Source of the DNA: Cranoglanis bouderius
Taxonomy: Eukaryota; Chordata; Actinopteri; Siluriformes; Cranoglanididae
DNA: 64,000 bases
NCBI GenBank assembly: GCA_023630585.1
Contig: CM042565.1
Location: forward strand, 2,262,513-2,326,512
Reading direction: 5' to 3'
The notes beneath the pieces were generated by a model. The model was not told the DNA's origin. It did not search any database and saw only the letters and a program-made list of their open reading frames with translations. The position numbers and the translations under genes were made by a program. Numbering within the stretch: the first letter of the stretch is position 1; each line of letters starts with the position of its first letter. Shown here piece by piece: positions 26,901-41,008 of this stretch.

Positions 26901-29900
26901 ACAAACTGTGCTGTCCTTAACTATTCTCCTCTCAGAAAATCCTCTTACTGTCTTTGCCTGTCTTTCCTTTTATTCCTTCTCTCTCTCTTTCTCTCTACTG
27001 GTTTTTTAATGTGGTGTATTCTGAAGACAGACCTCTATTGAATTATGTATTAGAAACCTGTGTGTGTGTGTATGTGTGTGGGGATGATAGGTTTTGCGGA
27101 GGTCTGTTCCTGGACATTAAGAGAAAAATACCCTGGTATCCCAGCGACTTTTATGAGGGTTTTCACATCCAGTCGGTCTCAGCCGTGCTCTTTATATACC
27201 TGGGCTGCATCACCAATGCAATTACCTTTGGTGGACTGCTGGGAGATGCAACGGACAATTACCAGGTAAATCGCAGAACTTTCTAGAGCAATTCATAGCA
27301 AAGTTGTACTTTCAAACCACATGGTGCTCTCCTCTCCTTTTTTATTCTGTGCAGTGACTTTGGTTTGTTCTAGAGCCGATTCTCTTTCACTCTTTCTCTC
27401 TGTCTCTCTTTCTTCTCTCAGGGAGTAATGGAGAGTTTCCTGGGTACAGCCTTGGCCGGCACAGTCTTCTGCCTTTTTGGTGGTCAGCCCCTCATCATCC
27501 TCAGCTCCACGGGACCCATCCTCATCTTCGAGAAGCTGCTCTATGAATTCAGCAAGTAAGAGCTGTCACACCTCTCCTGAATGGTTCCTGTTTTCCCTTC
27601 ACTTCTTCTCTGGCTTGTCTTCCAATTTGTCCAATTTTTGTCTCGCTCTGTTGTTAATACTTGTGTACTCCAATGTTACAGTACAGTGCGTGTGCTCGGA
27701 TTGATCTTTATTAGGGCGAATAGAGTAATCATAGTTGTAATCCATAACGTGTTCTTCAGGAACAGTAACAGTTCTTTAGGAAACTTCAAACAGGGGATTT
27801 AACTGAAGAACAATGGAATATAATTGAAAAATGATTGAACATCGGGCAAGGGTCAAAACCAGGAAACGTGGAACGCAGAAACAGAAATTCACATTAAGAA
27901 TCGGTACAGAGCCAAGAAATAGCAGGGTATACACAGACAAGCTAATTAACTAACTAACAGAGAACAGGTGCACACAATAGGGAAACAAACATTGACACGA
28001 CAGGAGTGGAAGCAGGACCAAAACATAAACAAAAGCACACAGAGAATGAATAACAAACACAAGCAGCGCACATGGTGTACAGACGGAAAAGAGGTGTACA
28101 GTACTGAAAGAGGAAGTGCCACCAAATTTCCAAAAGTTTTGGCAACACTGGTTTTCTTCACAATCACTATAATCACCCTAACTCTTTCTTCTTTTAAAGG
28201 ATGTCATCACTTTTAATGTGATAGCCTTCCAACACATATAAACAACATTCTTTAGATTTGCACTGAAGAGAATCAGACATCAGACAGCAAACATATCTTT
28301 AGTGATCTACATGCTTTGACCCCTGCACTGGTTTCTGACTATAATTATTCCAAGTGATCTTTTTCTAGGGCTCAGCGTAGATATCCGTCACACCAACAGG
28401 CATTCATCAGTCTCCTGTCGTTGGCACAGTGTGCGATGCCAGCAGCTTTCGTTCAGCCGTGACTAATTTGCCTCCTGATTCGATGCATTTGTTACCTGCG
28501 TGAATAACAGTGGTTCATCTGGCGCTCCACAATCTGAAGGCGTGCTTGACCTGCTGAGGCACTTTTTCTTGAAATTCATAAATTCGGGTTTGAAATGGGT
28601 TCCCTGTGGTTCTGCCACAATTTTGTTTTCACATTCAACCTAATCAACGATAAATGAGCCAACTGTGAGTCTATTAATATTAATCTAATAAGATGATACT
28701 GCCAGTCAAAAAGTTTTTGAATCTCTACTATATTAGCATTTTCGGTGGCCTGATTGTAAATGAAAGAAAAGTTTATTTTATTGAAAAGAGTTCAGATGCT
28801 GTTCGCTTTTATTCAACATGTAAGACAGAGAATATATTTGAGTCTTAACAGCTTTAACCATCAAGTGTGCTCACCTTTAAAAAGAAATCACTTGTTTAGA
28901 TTCCCATTAGGATCTGAAACATCTCCCGTTAACAGAAAGATTTATACTTCCAGAGGAGCACTTATTTAACGTTATTGCTTATTTAATTGCTATACTTTAG
29001 CTAGTTTATTTCATTTCTTGATTAAACTGTTAGAAGGTGTATACTTGGAGGGTTGTTTTGTACATATCTTATAGAAATGACTGCTTTTCATCTAGTATTG
29101 CTAGGTAACTGTTGCAACTTCCAATCTCAACGATGGACAGAAGACTCATTTCAGAAATAACATTAATTAACACTCCTTAACTGTCTTTGAGCATCTCAAT
29201 ACTGTAGATTTACTGATCACGTCTCAGGAGCAGCAGTATAGACTACATGGAGCTGAGGCTTTGGATCGGCGTGCACTCGTGTATCCAGTGCTTCTTTCTG
29301 GTGGCCACCGACGCCAGCTACATCATCAAATACATGACGCGCTTCACCGAGGAGGGCTTCTCCAGCCTCATCTCCTTCATCTTCATCTCAGACGCCATCA
29401 AGAAGATGGCTGGGTCGTTCAGAAACTATCCCATCAACACCGACTTCCAGCCCGACTTCATCACCGCGTACAAGTGTGAATGTGTCGCGCCAGACACGAG
29501 TGAGTCCATTCTTGGCACAGGGTTACTCTGAGTTAGCGTGATACAAGCTAATCATGAAACTCACAAGCTTTCACTTTCAATATTTAGCCTAGAATTCCAA
29601 CGGATTATCATGGTGATGATATCAAGAGCTCCTATTATTTTTTTTCTTCGTATTGTTAGAAATGATGCTACTATGCCCTTGGGTATCATCAGTACTTCAG
29701 CACGGACTGTGAATAATGGGAGGTTTTGGAAGTCCAGTCCCAGTCGCAAAGTCTACAGTTATCATTTTTGAGCAAGTTAAGCTACATGCACAGCATGTGC
29801 GTAAACCAACTCTGAATACAAGGAACTTTCCTCACATAGATATTGACACAACTTTTGGATGCAACTCTGAAAATGGCCAAAAGTAATGGGACAATCAAAC

Positions 29901-32373
29901 ATAATCATAAGTATGAGGATTATTTTTAATACCTGGATGCAAATCCTTTGCAGTCATTGACTGCCTGAAATCTGGAACCTATGGATGTCACCAAATGCTG
30001 AGTTTCCTCTATTGAGATGCTTTGGCAGGCCTTTACTGCAGCTGCCTTCAGTAGCTGCTTGTTTGTGGGTCTGTATGCCATCAGTTTTGTCTTCAGTAAG
30101 TGAATAGCAGCTCAATCGGGTTGAGGTCATCGGACATTCAAGAACATTTCATTTTTTTGCCTTAAGAAGCCCTTGGGTTGTTTTCACGGTACGTGAAAGG
30201 TGGATCATTATCCACCTGTACTGTGTAGTGCCATACTTTCAGTTTCAAAGCATTTGACTGAATCTGAACAGAACGTATAGCCCTATACACTTCAGAATTC
30301 ATCCTGCTACTTCACATTATCAACAAACACCAGTGACCCAGTTCCATTGGCAGCCATACATGCCCATGCCATAACACTTCCTCCACCATGTTTGACAGAT
30401 GATGTGGTATGCTTTGGATCATGAGGCAAACCGTCTGTATTTACATTCATGATGGCACCTCTTGATTGTAGACTTTGACAATGATACGCCTACTTCCTAC
30501 CGCCTACCAGTGCATCCCTTCTTTTTAAGAATGTACCAAATTGTTGATCTGGCCATTCCTTAAGTTTCTGCTATCTCTCTGATAGGTCTGTTTTGTTTTT
30601 CCAGCCTAATGATGGCCTCCTTCACTTGCATCGACACCTCTTCTGGACCGCATATTGAGAGTTCCCGTGAACAGCCACCTAATGCAAATTCAGCGATTGG
30701 AATCAACTCGAGACCTTTTATCTCCTTGTCACGAAATGTTAAACATAAGCCATGTTGTAAACAATGTAAAACATAAAAATGAATTTATTTTGAACAAACT
30801 GTTTACATGTAATAGCTAGCTGGGAAGAAATTACAGTTAGCAGTGGATATTTGGCGGCTATATCGAAAACCTTTTTTTTCAATGATAATTTGATGTAGAT
30901 AACATATGTTTAAGATGAAAACATCACAAATGCAGTGGACAGTGAAATTGAACCCTAGAACTTGTGAGGTTCAGCTTGGTTTGTATTCATGCTAACATTA
31001 GCAAGGTTTCACTGTAGAGTGATGATCTGAATTATGCAGAAATACTGATACACAATGCATTTCCTGTTTGATTAGAAGTAGCCATGCATTTGTAATTATT
31101 GTAACTGATTTGCATTTTGCTTGTTTTTTGCTGCAAACATGGCCGCCGCTTCACACGTGTGAGTATCAGCTTGGTGTCATTTGTGCACTCAATGTGCGCC
31201 GAACAAAGAGCATGTTGTCTCATACCAACAGGAACTCCATTTCCCAGAATCCTCAGCTAAAATACACACTAAAAACACAGTCACTATGTCATTCTAGTTC
31301 CATGGATTTCTACCTACAACCAACTGAGCATTATGTTTCTGTACACACGTTTCATCCTGTCTATTTGTTTATTGGGTTCTGTCTAGTAACGAATAAAACA
31401 CTCCATGCCATTCTGTTATGGAAAAAATAATCAACGATGGAGTGGTGTGATGAAACGCAGTTACTGTTACCCAACCAAAGTTGATTAATTTCCATTAACG
31501 ACAGTGTTTTATTCCTTTTATACCACACCAATTTGTCAACGATTATGAATTTAAATTTACTAAATGGGGACGAAGGTTTATTATTAGACCGTCCACTATT
31601 TAAGTCCCTCTGTCCAATCAAAATCCAGAATTCACCAGTATTGTGGTAAAAGCAATGTTAAATCTGTCTGCTGATCTCCTGAGACTTTACCTATACACTT
31701 TTGACTTTTGATTGTGGTTTGCCCTTTAGGATTTGTCCATGCCTGACACATGTATTTTTAATCATAGCTAAACTCCATATTGTCTGCCTCATGCTGCATA
31801 CGAATGAAATTCCAAGGTTTTTTTTCTCTCTCTCTCTCTCTTTTTGTTTTTCCACTTGAGATTTTGAAGCCCACAATTAAAATTCCCCAATTGTAATATC
31901 TATTCCAAGCCCATCTGTTGGCTTTTGTAGCACACAGATGTGATGCGTTTGAACAACAAATTGCAATTCCCATCTCAAATTAGTTTCTTCCCTCCATTCT
32001 GCTAATTCCTATCATTTTCTCTCTCTCTCCCCTTCTTGTTTGTTTAGTGGCTTCAATGCTCTTCGGTGTTGTAGTTCCTGTGCTCGATAATACATCTGCT
32101 CTCTTTGGTGTAAGTACTGCTCACTCTGTGTAAAAAAAAATAAAAATATTGTTTTAACTTGTGCTGCCAGAAGGGATCGAGGCTCACGAACTTTTGATTC
32201 TTGCCTTTAAACGACTCTCATTTATATTCAAATGGGGCGAGTCTCGAACGGTCCTGAAAGGAGTTATGATGAAAGTGGATTGAATCGCCCTGTTTTTGGG
32301 TTTTATCTACATATTATAAATGGACCTCACGTTCAACATGACCCTCTGTCACTTTCTCATCTCTCTCTCTCTG

Positions 32374-32410
<37 letters not shown>

Positions 32411-32638
32411 TGTGTTCTCCCAGATGAATATAACAGCTCTCGACTGGAGTCAGCTCAGCAAGAAAGAGTGTCTCAAATACGATGGCCAGCTGGTGGGAAG
32501 CTCCTGCAAGTTCGTCCCAGATTTGGCTCTCATGTCCTTCATTTTGTTCTTTGGCACTTACTCCATGACCGTCTCGCTGAAGAAGTTCAAATTTAGCCGC
32601 TACTTTCCTACCAAGGTGCGAACAGGGATGAAAAAGTG

Positions 32639-32675
<37 letters not shown>

Positions 32676-32859
32676 ACGATGAAATTTTCATTCTTACATG
32701 TTCTGCTGAATGCGAGAGTCCTCTAACACCTACACACACATCTAACACTTCTCTCACACTCACACTTGTGTCTCAAAGAGTTCCAAAAAAGTCCAAAAAT
32801 AGTCACCTGGCATCGATTTGATTCCGTTCTTTTTCAGAAAACAATGCTATTTTGTTAAA

Positions 32860-32893
<34 letters not shown>

Positions 32894-35800
32894 CTCAACT
32901 AATTACACATAAAAAAAAAGTTTATTTTTATTATAAATCAGATGTAGGGGCACGATAACACAGAACATACAGAAGACCATGCTAGCTGAAGTATTAGCTA
33001 TTAACCCTTTAAACTCCCATGAGCCTTTGGTGGAGCCTTGTACTATAGGGGCTTAGAAGAGGAAGGGGCTTACTATGGAAGTCTCCAGTGTAAGTTTGAA
33101 TGAAAAAAACAAAACAAAACAGAAATATAATAAATCACAGTCATTAGTCTGATCTGAGAACCCTGTGGGCGTGGCCTAATATTCTAACGAGTATGCTTGA
33201 TTGGCTGATTACATTCTTCCTCAAGAATAATGGATTATATTAATTGATTAATTGAATAATAATGGAGTTTCAGTTAGAGGTAGCTATTTCATTTGTTTTT
33301 GCTGTAGACTGAAGACATTTAAGATGAATATGAGAAGAGAGTTTAGAATTTCAGCTTTTATTTCCTGATATTTATATGTAGACGTGTTAAACGACATAGA
33401 ACACAGCACATTTTGTATCAGACCACCCAATTTGTAGGCGAACAAAAATATCGGAACATGTGACTGACAGGTGTTTCTTGTTACCCAGGTGTGTCATGTT
33501 AGATTGATTGTTTAAACAATAAATAGCTCTGAACATCTACTCTTGGTTTTAGCCTCCAGTTTCACCTGTGAAGACTGCATTTGTTGTTAAAAAGGATAAA
33601 CCAACATGAAGATCAGAGAGCTGTCTATGAGAGAAAAGCAAGCCAATACAACAATTTGGGCTGAATTGAAACGACTGGTATACTGAGCAACAGACACCGA
33701 ATGGGTCGGCCAAGGAAAACAACAACAGCTGATGACAGAAACATTGTGAGAGCTGTGAAGAAAAACCCAAAAACAACAGTCAGTGACATCACCAACAACC
33801 TCCACAGGGCAGGGGTGAAGGTATCACAATCCACCGTTTGAAGAAGACTTCGAGAGCAGAAATATAGAGGTCATACAACAAGATGCAAACCACTAATTAG
33901 CAGTAAGAATCAGAAAGCCAGATTGGAATTCGCAAAGAAATACAGAGATGAGCCACAAAAGTTCTGGAACCAAGATTAACCTCTACCAAAGTGATGGAAA
34001 GGCCAAAGTGTGGAGAAAGAAAGGATCCGAACCAAACAAACTCATCTGTGAAACATGGTAGAGGTAGTGACATGGCTTGGGCTTGCACGGCTGCTTCTGG
34101 AACAGGTTCACTAATCTTTATTGATGATGGAACTCTTGATGGTAGCAGCAGAATGAATTCAGAAGTTTACAGGAACATTTTGTCTGCCGATTTACAGAGA
34201 AACGCATCCAAATTACTTGGAAGGAATTTTATCATGCAGGCAGACAACGATCCAAAACACACTGCCAGCTCAGCAAAGGACTTTATCAGGGGGAAAAGTG
34301 GAAAGTTTTAGACTGGCTGAGTCAATCACCAGACCATAACCCAATTGAGCAGCATTTCACCTCCTGAAGAGGAGACTGAAGAGAAAACCCCCCCGAAACA
34401 ATCAATGACTTAAAGAGGCTGCTGTAAAAACCTGGAAAAACAATACAAAAGAAGAAACCAACAGTTTAGTGATGTCACTGAGTCCCAGGCTTGATGCAGT
34501 TATTGCAAGCAAGGGATATGCACCCAAATATTAAGTGTTATTTACTTTAACTTACTTCAAGACTTATCTGTTCCTATACTTTTGCTCACCTAAACTGTGG
34601 TCTGATACAAAAGGTTCTATGTTTTATGTTGTTTAACACATCTAGATGTACAGTAAATACCAGAAAATAAAAGCTGAAATCCCAAACTCTTGTCTCATAT
34701 TCATCTTTTGATCTCAAACCCAAATGTCTTTAGGGTATAGCACAAGCAAATGAATAGGCCTTGCCATCCCAATAGTTTCAGAGTTCACAGTTTTGACAAA
34801 CATCTTACATAAGCTTCACCCAAGACTGGCCCCGCCCACTTTTATTGGAAATTCTGGCCAAGTACATGGAGAGGCTGGAAAGTTGCCAATTGTTCATACT
34901 TTGTGGATGAACATCGTGAGACACAAGAGCAACATTAACCTGATTAGAAACCAATTACGGCTTTAGGTTCTCTAGGGATTTAGACTCAGAGTTGTCGTTT
35001 GAGGTGAATTATAAATTGTGAGAGTAAATCTGCATCAACATTCGGAAGCTCAGTTGGCTCCAAATTGGAGGTTTGCTCCAAATTAGTCCAAAATTAAGTA
35101 CAATATAAAGCATGGTGCCATTAATGTAGTTCAGTACAGCAAATCAGAAAAGGACCTTCAGAGGTCTATTTTCTCTTTATACTTGCTTGTTTTTGATATA
35201 AATGTATATACGTACTGAACGTTGATGAATGACCAGATTTGTGATTGGTGCAGGGACTGTATAACAAATAACGACTGTACAAAAGGCCTACGATTTATAG
35301 TTAAATTAACTTCCTCCATGAAAAGCAAACAATGAATAAATGAAAATACAAAAAAATAAAATAAAAAAACAACAATATAAACATCCAACAAAAAAACCAA
35401 ACATATTTTTGCTGCTAAACTGTGATGCTCTAAGTGGATCATGTTTTTTTTTTTCACACGTTAAGCCATACACTGTATCTCTGCCCCAAGATGCAATTTA
35501 AAATAAATCTATAAGCCAAATAATTATTCCTAAATTATTAAGCAATACATAAGAAATGATCTTTCATCTCAGACTTTTAAAGCCTACAGCATCACTGCTC
35601 GGATATCGGTTTATTTTTTTTAATCTTTTTTTTTTTAATTTTTTTTTTTTAGATTAGGAAGCTCATCAGCGACTTCTCCATCTTCATGTCCATCATGACG
35701 TTCGTGGGTTTGGACATGCTCATGGGGCTGAAGACCCCTAAACTGATCGTTCCTACCGAGTTCAAGGTGAAAGAGGACACACACATACACACCATATCTT

Positions 35801-38800
35801 ACCCTCATATAGACTGCAAGAAAAGCTGCTGACTCTCACTTTAAATGAATAAATTCTCTGACTCCTTTTTTGTTTTCCATCACGTAGCCCACACGTCCAG
35901 ACCGAGGCTGGATCGTCATGCCCTTTGGGAAGAACCCGTGGTGGGTTTATCTGGCTAGCTTTGTGCCCGCTCTCCTCGTCACCATCCTTATATTCATGGA
36001 CCAGCAGATCAGCGCCGTCATCGTCAACAGGAAAGAGAACAAGCTGAAGGTAAAGGCTGAAGGTTTTGCCTGAACCACATTGATGTGAAGTGTGAAAGCT
36101 TTGTTTGTAAATGTGAGGTGAAAATAATGGATGTGAGAGTAATCTTGTGTGCGTGTGAGAATGTGACTTGCATGAAAAGTAGGGGACTTTATGTAAATGT
36201 GGACATTTTATGGAATTGTGAAGCATTTTATATGAATTTCTATGTAATTATGTGAAAGTTATGTGAATGCAACAGTGTTTTATATAAATGTGAGAGCATT
36301 TTATGTGACTGCGAGAGTGTATTATATGAATGTGAGAGCTTTTTATTTGACTGCGAGAGTGTATTATATGAATGTGAGAGCTTTTTATGTGACTGCGAGA
36401 GTGTATTATATGAATGTGAGAGCTTTTTATGTGACTGCGAGAGTGTATTATATGAATGTGAGAGCTTTTTATGTGACTGCGAGAGTGTATTATTTGAATG
36501 AGAGATTTTTAGGTCAAAGCGAGATGACTGCAAGAGCATTTTGTATGTACAGTATGTGAGAGCATTTTATATGTATGTGAGAGCATTTTATATGTATGTG
36601 AGAGCATTTTATATGTATGTGAGAGCATTTTATATGAATGCAAGAGCATTTATATGAATATTAGCGCTTTCTATGTGAATGACTGAGTGTTTTATATGAA
36701 TTTGAGGGCTTTAGGTGTAAATATGAGAGCTTATGATTTAAATTTGAGGATTTCTGTGGGAATGCGAGAACATTTTTGAAAGTGTTAGCATTTTATATGA
36801 ATGTAATAGTATTATGATAGTGAGTAAATGTTAACACACTAAATGTGTTTTTAAAAAGAAACACTCCACACAAGTACTCAGTATTTTCACAGAATGGATG
36901 TGTCTCTGGACAGGTTAGGGTCAGTGTGAAATCAGAGACGTTTGTTCAGGGGACCATAAATGAATAATGAATATTAGCACACAAGCTGCAGTGTCTTAGC
37001 GTAGTTTTTTTTTTTTTTTTTTGTCCTTTTGAACAGAAAGGGTGCGGGTACCATTTGGACCTGTTCTGGGTGGGTGTCCTGATGGCCGCCTGCTCTTTTA
37101 TGGGCCTGCCATGGTACGTAGCAGCTACGGTCATCTCTATCGCGCACATCGACTCACTTAAAATGGAGAGCGAGTCCAACGCCCCGGGGGAACAGCCGCA
37201 GTTTCTGGGCGTGAGGTATACACACTCGCGATGCTTTCTGTTGGTGTTTTTATTGTGGTTTGGTTGAGAACAATACACACAGAGGTTGTCATGAAGCTGC
37301 AGAAGTTTTCAAAAACTAATACATCATTTGACTCAGATAGCTTAGGAAGTATTCAATTATTAAAAAACTGAGATAAATCAGCTTTTTACGTTGTTTTGAA
37401 ATCTTAATAAAATTTCAATCACAGCATCTGATTAATTTTTAACAATTGTTGTGACACCACATATTTCATTCCGCCTGCTTCCAGAATAAAGGCACACTTT
37501 TTTGGACTGTATCAGTGAAAAATGGTGGCGCGAATCTGACAAAATTGAATGTCAGAAATTGGACAAAAAGTGCAATAGTTTTTGAAAAAATGATGGGGGA
37601 AAAAACTACTAGTGGTAGTGGACTCAGAGTTTCTTTAATGGTTCTTTGAATGGTTTATGGTTCTAGCTTTCCGAAGGGAAGCTAGAACTTTTGGAAGGGA
37701 AGGGGAACTTTTGGTCCCCTTAAAAGTTCTTCTTTGTTTTCACTCTGTTGGACTAGCCAAAGAACAATTGACCATCCCTTGTAAGAGTTTCTAATGTTTC
37801 CTGCATGCTGTTATAGGAAAATAATCAACAACGGAGTGGTGTGATGAAGCAGAGTCACTGTTAACACCCTGAAGTTGATTACTTTCTAATAACAGTGCAT
37901 TCCAAAGTGTTTTATTCCTTATATATCAAAGCGATTTGCCAATGATTACAATTTTTACTTAAAGAAGGACAGGTCATATATTTTTAATCATTTATGATTA
38001 CATTTAATGTTGTGGAAAGTCTGCAAAACAAGTTCTCACAAACAGCATATTACAGAGAAACTTCAGAGACTGGAGACTCCCTCCAACAAATGTTAAAAAA
38101 AAAAGTCTTATATATACGTTTTTCTTTGTTATAAATATGTTTTTAATATGTTTATGATTACTCTTAGATTAGTAGAGCGTTGACCCTGGAGTTGAGTTTC
38201 TTTTTTTCCCCTCCTTCTACGTGTTTCTGATCTAAAGGGAACAGCGACTGACGGGAATCCTCGTTTTCGTCCTAACCGGAGTCTCCATCTTCCTCGCCCC
38301 GATTCTGCAGGTAAGGTCATGTTACGTGGAGATGAAGCTTCATAAGCTCGTACGACAAGTGTGTTTGAACTCAAAAGCAGATTTATATCAATTTATCTGA
38401 AACCTGGGTAGGTTTCCATATTCATAACCCCAAATCAAATGAAGGAGTAGATCCAGCTGGCACACAATGGGGGGGGGGGGGGGGGGGGTTGTCTCTAATC
38501 GCACCAAACTGGAAATGTCAGCCTTCCTTTACCTGTTCAGGATGGCACGGGAGTGGATTGTGCGGTGTTGATTGACGCTGATGTAGCTTCCATTCAAGTG
38601 CAAATGTGCCATTTTATAAAATAGAGCCCAAGTATTTTGGTCTGAAAAATCAGCTGAGTTTATTGAAGTGTTTTATTCAGCGTACGGTGGCACCGAATGC
38701 TAATTGATGTGCCGTATTTAGTGCAGTTTTCTGTCCTCAGTTCATCCCGATGCCTGTCCTCTATGGTGTGTTTCTCTACATGGGTGTCGCTTCTCTTGGG

Positions 38801-40971
38801 GGCATCCAGGTAAGCAAGACGCTTTCTTAATTCAAGGAAACCCTGAACAAACCATTTTAAACCATTAAAAATTTGTAAATAGACATAGCCACACAGAACA
38901 CATTTAACAGGATCTGTAAACACGCACACGCTTGGCTAGCACCTTTTTGGGGTGAATAATTGACACATTTGTCGTTTTGTGCCGCAGTTCTGGGACAGGA
39001 CCAAGCTGTTCCTGATGCCAGCGAAGCACCAGCCGGACTACCCCTACCTGCGCCATGTTCCGCTCAGGAAAGTTCACCTGTTCACACTGCTGCAGGTCGT
39101 CTGCCTCGCCGTCCTCTGGATCCTCAAATCCACCTTCCTTGCCATCATCTTCCCAGTCATGGTCTGGGTTTACTGAGTTCATTTTTTTTTTTTTTTAATA
39201 TGGGCAACTCATGAAGTCAGTGAAGTCATGATTAATGAGCTGTTTGTGAGTTGAACCAGGGAGTCAGGAGACAAAAAGTTCAGTTTCAAAAATAATATAA
39301 TATAAAGGGGGGGGGGGGGCGAGGTCACGTGAAAAATAATTAATCATGTACAAAAAGGTTAATTGTTAATTGTTCACACATGAGGTTTCATTTTCCATGA
39401 CATTTTCAAATAATTCTCTTTCACATGTGACTTTTTCAAATGATTCATTTATTTTCACCTGACTTTCAAATGATTAATTTATTTTCATATTTGACTTTTT
39501 CAAATGATTCATTTATTTTCATATTTGACTTTCTCAAGTGATTAATTTTTTCACAAGTGACTTTCAAATGATTCATTTATTTAAACGTGACTTTTTCAAA
39601 TGATTCATTTGTTTTCACGTGACTTTCACCTGATTCATTAATTTTCATATTTGAGTTTCTCAAATGATTCATTTTCACATGTGACTTTTTCAAATGATTC
39701 ATTTTTTCACATGACTTTTTCAAATGATTCACTCTTTTCACATGTGACTTTTTCAAACGATTCATTTATTTCCATGTGACATTTTCAAATGATTCATTCA
39801 TTTTCACGTGACTTTTTCAAATGATTCACTCTTTTCACATGTGACTTTTTCAAACGATTCATTTATTTCCATGTGACATTTTCAAATGATTCATTCATTT
39901 TCACGTGACTTTTTCAAATGATTCATTTTTTCACGTGACTTTCAAATGATTCATTAATCTTCAGATGCGACTTTCAAATGATTCATTCATTTTCATATCC
40001 GATTTTACACATGGGGACTGGGTTTCGCACACGCCTCGTTGTATTTTATGTGAAATCTTGTTTGCACGCTGAATGTCATTGCATCTCTGTGCACATGACA
40101 GTAAAGAGCTTTGACTTTGGCGACGTGTTCATGCCTCAGATCCTGGGCCTGATGCTGGTGCGCAAGATGCTCGACATGGTGTTCTCTCAGCACGACCTGG
40201 CCTGGCTCGACGATCTCCTGCCCGGGAAGGAGGAGAAGAAGAAGAAGGATGGCAAGAAAAAGGACGGAGGGAAGAAAGAAAAGAAGAAGGCCAGGGGAGG
40301 AGAGGAGAGTGAGGATGAGGTAAGCCTGAATTTTTGGAGTATCGGGGATAAATGTGCAAGCAGAGCTATGTCATGTGTGCGTGTGTAATAGTGTGTCTCA
40401 CATCATTCTTATTATTCCATCAATGACACCTCATGATATAATGTGATGCTCAACACTAATAGTTTCATTGTCGAGTTATGGACAGATATTACATTTTATC
40501 CTCACATCTAATATGTGCTATTGGTCTTACCTGTCTCATTACACTTAGTGTAAAATAATACACACACACACACAATGTCCCATCAGTATCCATTATGTAC
40601 TGCTGCTGTCCCCTACTGGCCTGAAACACTCGTAACATACACCGAGACACGGTGCTGCCACTTTATTAGGTACACCTCCTCACTGGCTATTTTATACAAC
40701 TTTCAGCCTTTTCTTTTAATGCTACTTGACTGTTGTTGTTTTTTTTGTTTGTTTTTTTCCCCCCCTCGTCCTGCAGGAGAAGTTCCACACGTACTCCGAC
40801 TGCGCTCCGGCAGATTTGGACGTGGACCGCAGGTACTGTGTGCTCAAACTGCACGTCCCCTACCGAGACCTGTTAGATCCCCCCGACTCGAGCTCCGAGT
40901 GGGCTGCACGCTGTCAGCCAGGCACCTTTTACCACTGATGTGCACAAAACCACCACTTTACCACACAAACA

Positions 40972-41008
<37 letters not shown>

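Noticed and set aside
36240..36559. Repeat-peptide ORFs on both strands
   Set aside because: They are produced by the 42-bp intronic minisatellite; there is no start context or splice support.
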